In this document: positions 14,663 through 22,622 of the stretch, piece by piece
How positions within the stretch are numbered: position 1 is the stretch's first letter
How the letters are laid out: each line of letters opens with the position of its first letter
Assembly: GCA_031550535.1 (NCBI GenBank)
Contig: JAVBOM010000050.1
Span: forward strand, 7,194 to 71,193
Length of the DNA stretch: 64,000 bases
Source: Avichristensenella sp031550535
GTDB taxonomy: Bacteria; Bacillota; Clostridia; Christensenellales; Aristaeellaceae
Reading direction: 5' to 3'
Notes under the pieces: generated by a model
Database searches by the model: none
What the model was told of the DNA's origin: nothing
What the model saw: only the letters and a program-made list of their open reading frames with translations
Position numbers and translations under genes: made by a program

Positions 14663-16105
14663 ATGGACGGACGCAACCTGACCATGATGACCGACCTGTA
14701 CCAACTGACGATGATGTACGGGTATTTTCGCCACGGCATGGGCCAGAACCGCGCGGTATTCGACCTGTTCTACCGCCGCCAGGGCGAGGAGACGGCGCAC
14801 GCCGTCGCCGCCGGGCTGGAGCAGGCCGTGGAGTATATCCAGCGCCTGCATTTTGACGGCGAGGATCTCGCCTACCTGCGCTCGCTGCGCATGTTTGACG
14901 AGGATTTTCTCGCGTATCTGAAGAACTTCCGCTTTCACGGCGATGTGAACGCCGTGCCCGAGGGCACGCTGGTGTTCCCGGGCGAACCGATCGTGCAGGT
15001 CGTCGCCCCGCTGATCGAGGCGCAACTGCTGGAGACGGCGCTGCTGAACATCATCAACCACCAAACGCTGATCGCCACCAAGGCCAGCCGTGTGGTGCAG
15101 GCCGCCGGCGGCGACAGCGTGCTGGAATTCGGCCTCCGCCGCGCGCAGGGGCCGGACGCGGGCATTTATGGCGCGCGGGCAGCCATCATCGGCGGGTGCG
15201 ACGCGACGAGCAACGTCCTCACCGCCGAGCGGTTCCAGATCCCCGTGCGCGGCACCCACGCGCATAGCTGGGTCATGTCCTTCCCCACGGAGCTGGAATC
15301 GTTCATGGCGTATGCCGACGTGTTCCCGGACGGGTGCCTGCTGCTCGTGGACACCTACGACACGCTGAAAAGCGGCGTGCCCAACGCGATCAAAACATTC
15401 GAGGCGCTCCGGTCGCGCGGTCACAATCCCCAGGGCATCCGGCTGGACAGCGGCGATATGGCGTACCTCAGCCGCAAATCCCGCGAGATGCTGGACGCGG
15501 CAGGCTTCCCGGACGCGAAAATCTGCGCGTCGGGCGACCTGGACGAAGAAGTCATCTGGGACCTGAAGGCGCAGGGCGCGCGCATCGACATCTGGGGCGT
15601 GGGCACGCGGCTGATCACCAGCGAGGGCAACCCCGCGCTGGGCGGCGTGTACAAGCTGGCCGCCGAGGAAGTGGACGGCGCCATGCAGCCGCGCATCAAA
15701 ATATCCGAAAACCCGGCCAAGATCACCAACCCGGGCGAGAAAAAAACCTACCGCGTGCTGGACCCCGCGACCGGCCAGGCCATCGCGGACCTGATCGCGC
15801 TGGCGGACGAGGTGTACGATCCCTCCGTTCCGCTCACGCTGTTTGACCCGGAGAACACCTGGAAGCGCATGACCGTGACAGATTACACGCTCCGCCCGCT
15901 GCTCACGCCGGTGTTCAAGGACGGCGCGCTGGTGTATGACCTGCCCAAAATACAAGAAATTCGCGCTTATGCCAAGCGCGAAATGGATTCCCTATGGCCG
16001 GAGTATAAGCGGCTGCACAAGCCGCACTACTATAAGGTCGACCTGAGCTACCCGCTCTGGGCACTCAAACAGCGGCTGCTGACGGAGCAGCGGGGGCGGG
16101 CGTAA
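14663..16105 (+). CDS. pncB: Nicotinate phosphoribosyltransferase
   Basis: The 480-residue protein opens LTMMTDLYQLTMMYGYF, the usual start of the PncB family. It has the phosphoribosyl pocket segment FGLRRAQGPDAG, RGTHAHSWVMSF around the phosphorylated His, and the GVGTRLITSEGNPALGGVYKL loop, split here for length. It makes nicotinate mononucleotide from nicotinate and PRPP, using ATP, in NAD salvage. AAAGGAG lies upstream of ATG 14663. No other NAD gene adjoins it. The leader contains repeat copy 3 and two hairpins, which could affect expression. Confidence 0.95.
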   Translation: MDGRNLTMMTDLYQLTMMYGYFRHGMGQNRAVFDLFYRRQGEETAHAVAAGLEQAVEYIQRLHFDGEDLAYLRSLRMFDEDFLAYLKNFRFHGDVNAVPEGTLVFPGEPIVQVVAPLIEAQLLETALLNIINHQTLIATKASRVVQAAGGDSVLEFGLRRAQGPDAGIYGARAAIIGGCDATSNVLTAERFQIPVRGTHAHSWVMSFPTELESFMAYADVFPDGCLLLVDTYDTLKSGVPNAIKTFEALRSRGHNPQGIRLDSGDMAYLSRKSREMLDAAGFPDAKICASGDLDEEVIWDLKAQGARIDIWGVGTRLITSEGNPALGGVYKLAAEEVDGAMQPRIKISENPAKITNPGEKKTYRVLDPATGQAIADLIALADEVYDPSVPLTLFDPENTWKRMTVTDYTLRPLLTPVFKDGALVYDLPKIQEIRAYAKREMDSLWPEYKRLHKPHYYKVDLSYPLWALKQRLLTEQRGRA

Positions 16106-16125
16106 GGGTTATGGGTGAAAACGCC

Positions 16126-16305
16126 GGGACGCTGTCCCGGACCCTGCCAAAGGGCCATTGGCCCTTTGGAATCCCATCATGATGGGGTGGTTATAGATTG
16201 ACCTGCCCGCCGTGAGGCGAAATGATGGGATTCGCAAGGGATGACATCCCTTGCGTGGGGTTCCAAGGGGCAAAGCCCCTTGGCGTCCCCCCTGGGCTTG
16301 CGCCC
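16126..16305. repeat. Cluster of six stem-loops between pncB and the coat gene
   Basis: The convergent gap is almost entirely short perfect hairpins: CCGGGACGCTGTCCCGG, CCAAAGGGCCATTGGCCCTTTGG split by its centre, ATCCCATCATGATGGG, CAAGGGATGACATCCCTTG, CCAAGGGGCAAAGCCCCTTGG and GGGCTTGCGCCC. A second pairing of AATCCCATCAT (16171) with ATGATGGGATT (16222) could fold the middle into one long structure. None has a proper T run. Confidence 0.75.
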
Positions 16306-16307
16306 CG

Positions 16308-16634
16308 CTACATCAACTGGTTCTTGGTCTGCGTGAACTTCTGCTTGGCCGTCTGCACGTCCGGCTGCTGGGCGGGCTTGGTCTGATACCAGCCGCGCTG
16401 CTGCATCTGCTGGAAGATCTGGAACTGGTCGTTGAACGTCTCGTCCAGGTTCGTGGTCAGCACCTGGCGCAGCGGCTGGCTGCTGCCCTCGATGATATAG
16501 GAGCCATACTCCGTGGCGATATGCTTGGCCGTATCCAGCAGGTCCGACACCATGCAGCGGTCGTCCCAGGACTCGCACGCCTGTTTGTTCTGGTTCATCT
16601 GGTTCATGTTGTTGAAGTTATTCTGATTGCTCAT
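16308..16634 (-). CDS. CotF-type spore coat protein
   Basis: A 108-residue protein. The head, MSNQNNFNNMNQMNQNKQ, is Asn/Gln/Met-rich, followed by the CotF domain: DRCMVSDLLDTAKHIATEY, then SSQPLRQVLTTNLDETFNDQ and FQQMQQRGWYQ, the usual ending before a Gln/Lys-rich tail. CotF-family proteins sit in the spore coat or act in sporulating cells. AAGGAGG lies upstream of ATG 16634. It directly follows a small helical partner gene by 13 bases, which is the standard pair in Clostridia. The two support a spore-forming host. Confidence 0.88.
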   Translation of the reverse strand: MSNQNNFNNMNQMNQNKQACESWDDRCMVSDLLDTAKHIATEYGSYIIEGSSQPLRQVLTTNLDETFNDQFQIFQQMQQRGWYQTKPAQQPDVQTAKQKFTQTKNQLM

Positions 16635-16647
16635 GGGTTCCGCCTCC

Positions 16648-16845
16648 TTACTGCTGGCCGTTGAGGTAGTTGTACATCGTCTCGTAGCGATGCTTGTGAT
16701 GCGACGCCAGCGTGTTGGCCAGCGCCTTGAGCTGCGGGTCCTGCAGCGATTCCGCGTAGGCGGCGGCCTTCTGGTTCGCCAGCGCCTCATGGTTGAGCTG
16801 GTCCTCCAGGATGCTCAGGTCCTTGCTTGATAGAGCGTTCGGCAT
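16648..16845 (-). CDS. Small helical protein paired with CotF (spore coat-associated)
   Basis: A 65-residue, all-helical protein with LSILEDQLNHEALANQKA and LKALANTLASHHKHRYETM, a ferritin-like two-helix pattern seen in small proteins encoded beside CotF genes. It has no signal peptide. AAGGAGG lies upstream of ATG 16845. Role unknown beyond the coat association, which is inferred from position; the HH..R..T motif resembles metal-site residues of ferritin-like folds, but the other ligands are not evident. Confidence 0.75.
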   Translation of the reverse strand: MPNALSSKDLSILEDQLNHEALANQKAAAYAESLQDPQLKALANTLASHHKHRYETMYNYLNGQQ

Positions 16846-16872
16846 GGGATGTTCCTCCTTGCAATATTTTCA

Positions 16873-16932
16873 GCGGTAGGGATTTCCTTTCGGAATCCCT
16901 CGATGGCGCTGATTTTTTCAAATCCGCGCCGT
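16873..16932 (+). repeat. Two-hairpin dispersed repeat, copy 4
   Basis: Hairpin A is GGGATTTCC..CGGAATCCC and hairpin B is GGCGCTGATTTTTTCAAATCCGCGCC. It lies in the divergent gap between the coat genes and recX, pointing towards recX. Confidence 0.85.
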
Positions 16933-16967
16933 TACGCCGGTAGTATGTCCCAGAAAGGGTTGAGCCT

Positions 16968-17426
16968 ATGCAGCCAAAAGGCCGGGCGCTGGACAGGGCG
17001 CTGCGTTCCCTGGCAATGCGCGACCACAGCGAGCGGGAAATTGTGGACAAGCTGACGCGCGCGGGGTATGACGAGCGCGAGATTGCCGAGGCGATGGCGG
17101 CGCTCGCCCAACATAACCTGGTGAACGACGAGGCGTTTGCGCGGCAGTGGACATCGGCGCGCGCCCGGCGCGGGCTCGGCCCCCGGCGCATCGCCTGGGA
17201 ACTGCGCGAGAAGGGCATCCAGAGCGAAACGCGGGACGCGGCGCTCGCCGAAATCGACGAGGACGCGATGCTGGAAGCCGCGACGGCGCTGGCCGCGCAG
17301 CACCTCCGGCGCGGGGATGAGAACGCGAAGCGGCGGGCTCTGGCCGCGCTCTCCCGGCGCGGTTATGGTTATGATACGGCCAAACAGGCGATCCAGCGCG
17401 CTCTTTCGATAATCGAAGCACCATGA
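16968..17426 (+). CDS. recX: Regulatory protein RecX
   Basis: A 152-residue protein with three RecX helical repeats. SLAMRDHSEREIVDKLTRAG is the first repeat, NDEAFARQWTSARARRG the second and KRRALAALSRRGYGYDTA the third. RecX binds RecA filaments and limits recombinase activity. Length is normal. No recA is present in the window. The gene sits alone between two copies of the dispersed repeat, with repeat copy 4 forming most of its leader; a clear SD is lacking (AAAGGG lies 13 bases upstream of ATG 16968). Confidence 0.9.
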   Translation: MQPKGRALDRALRSLAMRDHSEREIVDKLTRAGYDEREIAEAMAALAQHNLVNDEAFARQWTSARARRGLGPRRIAWELREKGIQSETRDAALAEIDEDAMLEAATALAAQHLRRGDENAKRRALAALSRRGYGYDTAKQAIQRALSIIEAP

Positions 17427-17458
17427 TGCACTAAAAACAATCCATGCAACGTCTAATC

Positions 17459-17520
17459 GAGGTAGGGATTCCTGGCGGCATCCTCCTATGGCGCCCGATT
17501 TTTGCAAATCACGCCGCCAT
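17459..17520 (+). repeat. Two-hairpin dispersed repeat, copy 5
   Basis: It reads GAGGTAGGGATTCC...CATCCTCCTATGGCGCCC through to AAATCACGCCGCC. Hairpin A is more diverged, while hairpin B keeps GATTT/AAATC. It lies downstream of recX and just upstream of the promoter of the next gene, on the same strand. Confidence 0.8.
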
Positions 17521-17528
17521 AATATAAA

Positions 17529-17557
17529 TTGACGCCATCATATGAATCTGGTACTAT
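17529..17557 (+). promoter_or_regulatory. Sigma-A promoter for the lipoprotein gene
   Basis: TTGACG, a 17-base spacer and TACTAT, ending 31 bases upstream of ATG 17589. It starts eight bases after repeat copy 5. Confidence 0.8.
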
Positions 17558-17588
17558 ATCTATAGGATTGCCCGCAAGGAGGCGTATT

Positions 17589-18383
17589 ATGAACAAGCCA
17601 TCGCGTGTAATAAGGATACTGGCGCTCGCTTTGCTCGCCGCGCTGCTACTCACTGCCTGCAAGACGCCCGAGCCCGCGGATCAGCAGGAGCCGACGCCGT
17701 CGCCTTCCCCCACGCAAGCCCAGCCCGTCTGGACGCCCGTGCCGCCCGATCCGACGATCACGCCGCGGCCAATGGAAAATATCGAATACCCGGAGGCAGG
17801 CGCTACGGCCATCCTGATCGACCCGTACGACAAGCCTACGCCCAAGCCGCTGGTCTTTACGTATGCCCCCGTCAGCCAGGATGTCGTGAACACGCTGGGC
17901 ATCACCTTTGAGGTTCCCGCAGGCTGGGAAGCTGCGCCGCTGACCGAGGGAAGCACCGCCAAGTTCCAGTTCCAGGAGCCGCTCGGCGCCATCCAGAACG
18001 ACGTTGGCGTGCAGGCACTGGCGATCGTCGCCGCGGTGGATTACACCTCCACGCGGACGCCGGACGACGCGACGGCATTCCTGAACGACCAAATTACCCA
18101 GCTCCGCGAATCGTGCAAGGCGAACAACTGGAAGCTGGAAGTTTCCTCCCCGTCCCCCAACCAGTTGATGGGCAAGGATGGCACCTATGTCTCCTATTGG
18201 ATTGACGAGTTCGATACGACGCTGGGCACAAAGGTGCGCGTGCGCGGCCGCCTGCATGTCGCGGCGATCGACCGCAAGATTTACATGATCCGCACGCTCT
18301 GGCCCACCGAGTTTAACACCGAGTACGACGACAAGGTCTACAAGCAGATTCGCAAGACCATGATAATACCCGCCGCTCAGTAG
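17589..18383 (+). CDS. Lipoprotein of unknown function
   Basis: This 264-residue protein has a clear lipoprotein signal: a basic head, a hydrophobic core (residues 9-20) and the lipobox LLTAC, with the Cys near residue 22. A Pro/Thr-rich linker follows (about 25-60). The folded part begins near VVNTLGITFEVPAGWEAAPL, an opening typical of PsbP/DUF-type surface proteins that bind hydrophobic or metal ligands. I do not recognise a named family with certainty. AAGGAGG precedes ATG 17589; it has its own promoter and a strong terminator, so it is a single-gene unit. Confidence 0.85.
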   Translation: MNKPSRVIRILALALLAALLLTACKTPEPADQQEPTPSPSPTQAQPVWTPVPPDPTITPRPMENIEYPEAGATAILIDPYDKPTPKPLVFTYAPVSQDVVNTLGITFEVPAGWEAAPLTEGSTAKFQFQEPLGAIQNDVGVQALAIVAAVDYTSTRTPDDATAFLNDQITQLRESCKANNWKLEVSSPSPNQLMGKDGTYVSYWIDEFDTTLGTKVRVRGRLHVAAIDRKIYMIRTLWPTEFNTEYDDKVYKQIRKTMIIPAAQ

Positions 18384-18403
18384 CATTTCCGCGTGTCTCA
18401 TAG

Positions 18404-18441
18404 AAGAACGCCCGGCCATCGCGGCCTGGCGTTCTTTTTTT
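18404..18441 (+). terminator. Terminator of the lipoprotein gene
   Basis: The stem AAGAACGCC.GGCC / GGCC.GGCGTTCTT is followed by a run of seven T. It lies 20 bases past the stop. Confidence 0.95.
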
Positions 18442-18458
18442 CGTCTTCCCCGGTGAAG

Positions 18459-19019
18459 CTATGCCCTGTGCAGCGCGTTCAGCAGCATCGCCGCCTCCCT
18501 CGCCTCCTGCAGCGCGCGCTCGTCCTGCCCTGCCGGCACGCTGTCCGTATCCATGGAGAGCACCGTTGCCGCGCAGGGACGCCGCACATCCATAATCTTC
18601 ATGATCGTCAGCGCGTTTCGAAGCGGAATGGTTTCCGTGCCCTTTTCCGCGCCCACGAGCACGATAACCCCGTTTTTCTTCTTCACGGCTCTTGTCTCCT
18701 TGCGGAAATGACCGGCCGAGAAACGCGTCTGCATTCTGCTCGCGAGGTTCAGCAGCGACCCGCTCAGCGACGAGAACCAAATTGGCGACGCGAGAATGAC
18801 GTTATCGCAGGCATCCAGGTACGGGTAGACCGCTTGCATCTCATCATCGATGCTGCATCCCTGCCGCGTCCGGCAAAACCTGCAATCCGTGCAGGGGCTG
18901 ATGCCATCCTCGCAGGTAAGCACCTTTACCTCTCCAATCAGGCGCTCTACCATGGCGTTCACCAATGCGTCCGTATCCCCGCCTCTCCGCGGGGAACCAT
19001 TCAGAACGAGCGTTTTCAT
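18459..19019 (-). CDS. NADPH-dependent FMN reductase / flavodoxin-like NAD(P)H oxidoreductase
   Basis: The 186-residue protein begins KTLVLNGSPRRGGDTDALV, the phosphate-binding GSPR.GG.T loop of the FMN reductase family. It then has the cluster CTDCRFCRTRQGCSIDDEMQ, split by Cys pairs, as in iron-sulfur flavoproteins and related anaerobe enzymes, and ILASPIWFSSLSG, the second FMN loop. GGAGG lies seven bases before ATG 19019, which I prefer to the longer frame. It stands alone between convergent lipoprotein and divergent sigma genes. Electron partner unknown. Confidence 0.88.
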   Translation of the reverse strand: MKTLVLNGSPRRGGDTDALVNAMVERLIGEVKVLTCEDGISPCTDCRFCRTRQGCSIDDEMQAVYPYLDACDNVILASPIWFSSLSGSLLNLASRMQTRFSAGHFRKETRAVKKKNGVIVLVGAEKGTETIPLRNALTIMKIMDVRRPCAATVLSMDTDSVPAGQDERALQEAREAAMLLNALHRA

Positions 19020-19172
19020 CCAAACCTCCGGGTTTCTTGCCGATATAGCCGGGTATACGCCCACGTTTACAATAAACGAAAATATACACAAAAGCAAGCG
19101 GCCAAAAACCCGCGCCATGCCTTGGGGGTCTTATAGGCATAGCTACAAAAAAGCGCAAGGAGACTGTCTCCA

Positions 19173-19631
19173 TTGAAGAAGGAGCAATTCGAGCAACAGG
19201 TGACCGGCCTGACCCACATGATGTATCGCGTTTCCAGCAGCATTCTGCCCCAGGCGCACGACCAGCGCGACGCCGTGCAAAACTGCCTGCTCAGGGCGTG
19301 GGAACACTGGGACAGGCTCCGTGACGAGCGCAGCTTTCGCCCCTGGCTGATGCGCATCCTCGTCAACGAGTGCTACCGGCTGGCCCGAAAGAGGCGGCCC
19401 CTGCCGCTGGCGGACATCCCCGGCGCCCCGGCGGAAATGCCGGACGGCACGCTCCTGGACGCCATCCGCGCCCTGCCAGAAAAGCTGCGCCTGCCCGTGG
19501 TGCTGCACTACATTGAGGGCGCGGGCGTCGAGGAAACCGCGCGCATCCTGAAAATACCGGCCGGCACCGTCAAAACCAGGCTGCGCAAGGCGCGCGGGTT
19601 GCTCAAAGACGCAATCGGAGAGGAGGCATAG
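19173..19631 (+). CDS. ECF-type RNA polymerase sigma factor
   Basis: A 152-residue sigma factor with region 2 (DAVQNCLLRAWEHWDRLRDE, then FRPWLMRILVNECYRLARK) and region 4 (VVLHYIEGAGVEETARILKI followed by AGTVKTRLRKARGLL, the helix-turn-helix). This is the SigW/SigV-like size without region 3. The start must be TTG 19173, preceded by AAGGAGA; no ATG or GTG fits. It is coupled to a membrane partner gene beginning four bases after its stop. A second, similar sigma operon lies at 43.8 kb. Confidence 0.92.
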   Translation: MKKEQFEQQVTGLTHMMYRVSSSILPQAHDQRDAVQNCLLRAWEHWDRLRDERSFRPWLMRILVNECYRLARKRRPLPLADIPGAPAEMPDGTLLDAIRALPEKLRLPVVLHYIEGAGVEETARILKIPAGTVKTRLRKARGLLKDAIGEEA

Positions 19632-19634
19632 GCC

Positions 19635-20810
19635 ATGCGGGACAAGACGCGGCAAACGCTCCAGACGGATTATGGATTTGCCCCTCAGGCTTTTCAGGAT
19701 GCCGTGCAATCCACCCTGGACACGATAAAGGAGGAACAGCCGATGAAGCGGTTTACCGTGCGCACGGCGCTAATCGCGGCCCTGGTGCTGGCGCTCATGG
19801 CGGGCATGGCGCTTGCCATCGCGGGGGAACTTGGCGTATTGGGCGTGATCGAAAAAACAATCCCCCTGCCCAAGGAAGCAAAGGAGCAAATCCAGACGCG
19901 GTTTACCCAGTCCGGCGGCGACGCTCCGGATATCACGCTCCGCGTGCGGGACGCGGTATCCGACGGCAAGACGCTGTTCGTCGCGGTCGAGGCGAAGGCG
20001 AAGAACCCGGACGACGTGCTTCTGACCCAAATGGATGCGTCCGATCTGCTCGATTCCCGGACGATCTATGACATGACGCCGCCGGGCAGCGCCGCCCGGC
20101 CGGATTTTTCAGCGATCAGAGGCGACCAGCGCGTGCTTACCCTCGCACCGCACAATATCAAGATTCTCCCCGAAGCGGAAGGCGAGGCCCCACAACTGGT
20201 GTTTGGCTATAGCTGGCGCTACGAGGGCACGGACACGGTGGTCATCCACCTGTTCATCGCGCTGGACCGCCTGAGTGACCCGCGGGAGACGCTCGTCATC
20301 CGGTTTAACCCCGCGCTGCACGCGCTTTCCCGCGCCGAGTCCACCGCCACAAACCTGAACGGCCCGCAGCTTGAAACATCGCCGCTGATCGTGGAGGTCA
20401 ACGCGGGCAAAATGGAGGCGCGCCGCGCGGTCGCGAAGGTGCCGTTCGACTTTATGGGCATCCGTGTCGACGCGATGGAAGTGGTCACAACGCCGCTGGC
20501 CACCTACGTCACGGTGAATAAAACGGCGCTGGAAGAGCAAAACAAGCGGTTGCTCCCTTCCCTCCCGTTTTTTGTATGCGATGCGGAAGGCATTCGCTAT
20601 GAGGATCTGGTTCGGACGCGCACCTTTTCGCAAGAACTCACGCCGGATTCCTGGGAGGGGGTCCCGAGCGAGTTTATCTATGAGCGGCGCGGCGATCTGC
20701 CGGCGTCCATCGTGCTGATACCCAGGGAGATGTACGGCCTCAGCCCGGACGCGCGGCCATGGGACAGCCTGGTGGTACCGCTGACGGAGGTCACGGACGG
20801 CAGTGAGTAA
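19635..20810 (+). CDS. Single-pass membrane protein paired with the sigma factor (probable anti-sigma or sensor)
   Basis: This 391-residue protein has a cytosolic head of about 36 residues, one membrane helix (about residues 42-64) and a large outer domain of about 320 residues, rich in beta strands, that resembles the DUF4179 type of sigma partners. No zinc-binding anti-sigma motif (HxxxCxxC) is present. Its start at ATG 19635 is three bases past the sigma stop, so the two are co-translated. The likely role is to hold or release the sigma factor in response to an envelope signal; this is inference from the pairing. It ends before a shared terminator region. Confidence 0.75.
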   Translation: MRDKTRQTLQTDYGFAPQAFQDAVQSTLDTIKEEQPMKRFTVRTALIAALVLALMAGMALAIAGELGVLGVIEKTIPLPKEAKEQIQTRFTQSGGDAPDITLRVRDAVSDGKTLFVAVEAKAKNPDDVLLTQMDASDLLDSRTIYDMTPPGSAARPDFSAIRGDQRVLTLAPHNIKILPEAEGEAPQLVFGYSWRYEGTDTVVIHLFIALDRLSDPRETLVIRFNPALHALSRAESTATNLNGPQLETSPLIVEVNAGKMEARRAVAKVPFDFMGIRVDAMEVVTTPLATYVTVNKTALEEQNKRLLPSLPFFVCDAEGIRYEDLVRTRTFSQELTPDSWEGVPSEFIYERRGDLPASIVLIPREMYGLSPDARPWDSLVVPLTEVTDGSE

Positions 20811-20828
20811 CCCACTTCGCCGCATACG

Positions 20829-20862
20829 CGAAAAAACCCGGAGCCTCGCAAGGCCCCGGGTT
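20829..20862 (-). terminator. Terminator of the flotillin gene (possibly bidirectional)
   Basis: On the minus strand AACCCGGGGCC...GGCTCCGGGTT is followed by TTTTTCG. It sits between the convergent flotillin and sigma-partner genes. Confidence 0.85.
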
Positions 20863-20883
20863 CGTCCTATCTCCTATTCCCCA

Positions 20884-22392
20884 TTATCCCTTTTTCCTGT
20901 CCGTCTCGTCCTTCTTCTCCGGCTCAGGCGCCCCTTGCATCGCCGTGCCCAGCCGCCCGCCGACGAACCCCGCCAGCAGCGATTTCAGGTCCAGCCCTAT
21001 GCCCTCGGTCAGCCCGTCGGATACCTGCGTGGTGGACTGTACGATGTCCTGGATGAGCCGGGCGCTGTTGCCCTCGCCGTACATGGTGATCTTGTCGACC
21101 TTGGACAGCGGCTCCGCCACGTTCCTGGCGATTTCTGGCAGCGCGGCGAAGTACATTTCCAGCACGGCGGCCTCGCCGTATTTCTTCATCGCCTCGGCCT
21201 TCTTGTCGATGCCCTCGGCCTCGGCCACCGCCTTGGCGCGGATGGCTTCCGCCTCGGCCAGGCCGAGCTTTCGGACGCCCTCGGCCTCCTGCTCCTTCGC
21301 GAACCGGGCGGCTTCGGCCTCCTGCTCCCGGGCGAAGCGATCCGCCTCGGCCTTCAGCTTCATGGCCTCGGCCTGGCGCTGCGCCTCCACCAGCTCGGCC
21401 TCCGCCTGTCGCTGCCGCTCAAACAGGGCGGCCTCTGCCTTCTTCTGCCGCTCAAACAGGTCGGCTTCCGCCTTTTTCTTGACCGTCGCCTCCAATGTGC
21501 GCTCGGTCACCTCGACCTCTTTAGCCTTTAAGATTGCCTCGCGCTCCTGCCGGGCGATGTTGGCGTCCGCGCTCTTGACCTCTATGGTCTTGCGCTGCTC
21601 TTCCTTCTGGATGCTGTAGGCGGCATCAGCCTCCGCCTGCTTGATGTCCGATTCGTTTTTTAGCTCGGCCTCCTTGATGCGCAGATCGTTTTTCTTCATG
21701 GCGATCTGTGTCTCCGCCTCAATCTGCGCGTCGTTAGCCTCCTTCGTGGCCTGTGCCTGTGCCTTTGCGATTTCCTTGTCGGCCTCCGCTTTGGCGATGG
21801 CGGCCTTTTTCTTGATCTGGCTGATGTTGTCGATGCCCAGATCGTTGATGACGCCGTTCTGGTCGGTGAAGCTCTGCACGTTGAAGCTGATGATCTCAAG
21901 GCCCATACGCTTGAGATCCGGCACCGCGTTGTCCTGCACCTTCTCGGCGAAAGACTTGCGGTTGGTGACCATCTCTTCCAGCCGCATCTGGCCGATAATC
22001 TCGCGCATATTGCCTTCCAGCACATCCTGCACCGACAGGATGATGTAATCCTCCTTGCGGTTCAGGAAGTTTTCCGCCGCGATGGCGAGCAGCGCCGGCT
22101 CCGTGCTGATCTTGAGCTTGACCGCCGCATCCACCGTGATGTTGATGTACTCCGCGGTCGGCACGAATGAGCTGGTCTTGACATCCACCGACATCATCTT
22201 CAGGCTCAGCGTGTCCAGCCGCTCCAAATACGGGATGCGGACGGACGACTTGCCGATGATGATCTTCTTGCGCAGGCCCGAGATGATGTAAGCCTGGTCC
22301 GGCGGCGCTTTGACATAGCCGAAGCCCGCCAGAAGGACGATGAGAACCCCCACGACGACCGCCACAATGATCGAAACAGTCAAGGATACCAT
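20884..22392 (-). CDS. Flotillin-like SPFH-domain membrane scaffold protein
   Basis: A 502-residue protein. One N-terminal membrane helix (about 4-24) is followed by the SPFH/band 7 domain (about 26-190: GYVKAPPDQAYIISG, then SVQDVLEGNMREIIGQMRLEEM). A long Ala/Glu/Lys-rich coiled coil (about 215-400) is interrupted by DDR-type EAEA repeats, and a C-terminal part has KITMYGEGNSARLI. This is the FloT/YuaG layout; flotillins organise functional membrane microdomains. I start at ATG 22392, with GAAGGGGGG upstream, rather than the longer frame. It has its own terminator. No NfeD partner gene adjoins it, which is unusual. Confidence 0.92.
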   Translation of the reverse strand: MVSLTVSIIVAVVVGVLIVLLAGFGYVKAPPDQAYIISGLRKKIIIGKSSVRIPYLERLDTLSLKMMSVDVKTSSFVPTAEYINITVDAAVKLKISTEPALLAIAAENFLNRKEDYIILSVQDVLEGNMREIIGQMRLEEMVTNRKSFAEKVQDNAVPDLKRMGLEIISFNVQSFTDQNGVINDLGIDNISQIKKKAAIAKAEADKEIAKAQAQATKEANDAQIEAETQIAMKKNDLRIKEAELKNESDIKQAEADAAYSIQKEEQRKTIEVKSADANIARQEREAILKAKEVEVTERTLEATVKKKAEADLFERQKKAEAALFERQRQAEAELVEAQRQAEAMKLKAEADRFAREQEAEAARFAKEQEAEGVRKLGLAEAEAIRAKAVAEAEGIDKKAEAMKKYGEAAVLEMYFAALPEIARNVAEPLSKVDKITMYGEGNSARLIQDIVQSTTQVSDGLTEGIGLDLKSLLAGFVGGRLGTAMQGAPEPEKKDETDRKKG

Positions 22393-22544
22393 GCCCCCCT
22401 TCCATGAAATATAAGTCCTTTCCTTTGCCGAATATAACGATAGCACGCGCAGAGAAATAATTCCATATCTTGGCGCTGAGTTATGCATTTCAGGGATTGG
22501 GATGACGTACAGGCGCACAATGTCATTTTTTACCGAAAATGACG

Positions 22545-22600
22545 CGAAAAAGCGGGCCGCCCGCGATCCATCGGATCACGAAACCGGCCCGCTCAAATCC
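22545..22600 (-). terminator. Terminator of pckA
   Basis: On the minus strand a long stem, AGCGGGCCG...CGGCCCGCT, is followed by TTTTCGCG. It lies about 25 bases past the pckA stop. Confidence 0.8.
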
Positions 22601-22622
22601 TACGTGTCTAGTCCCGTACCGC

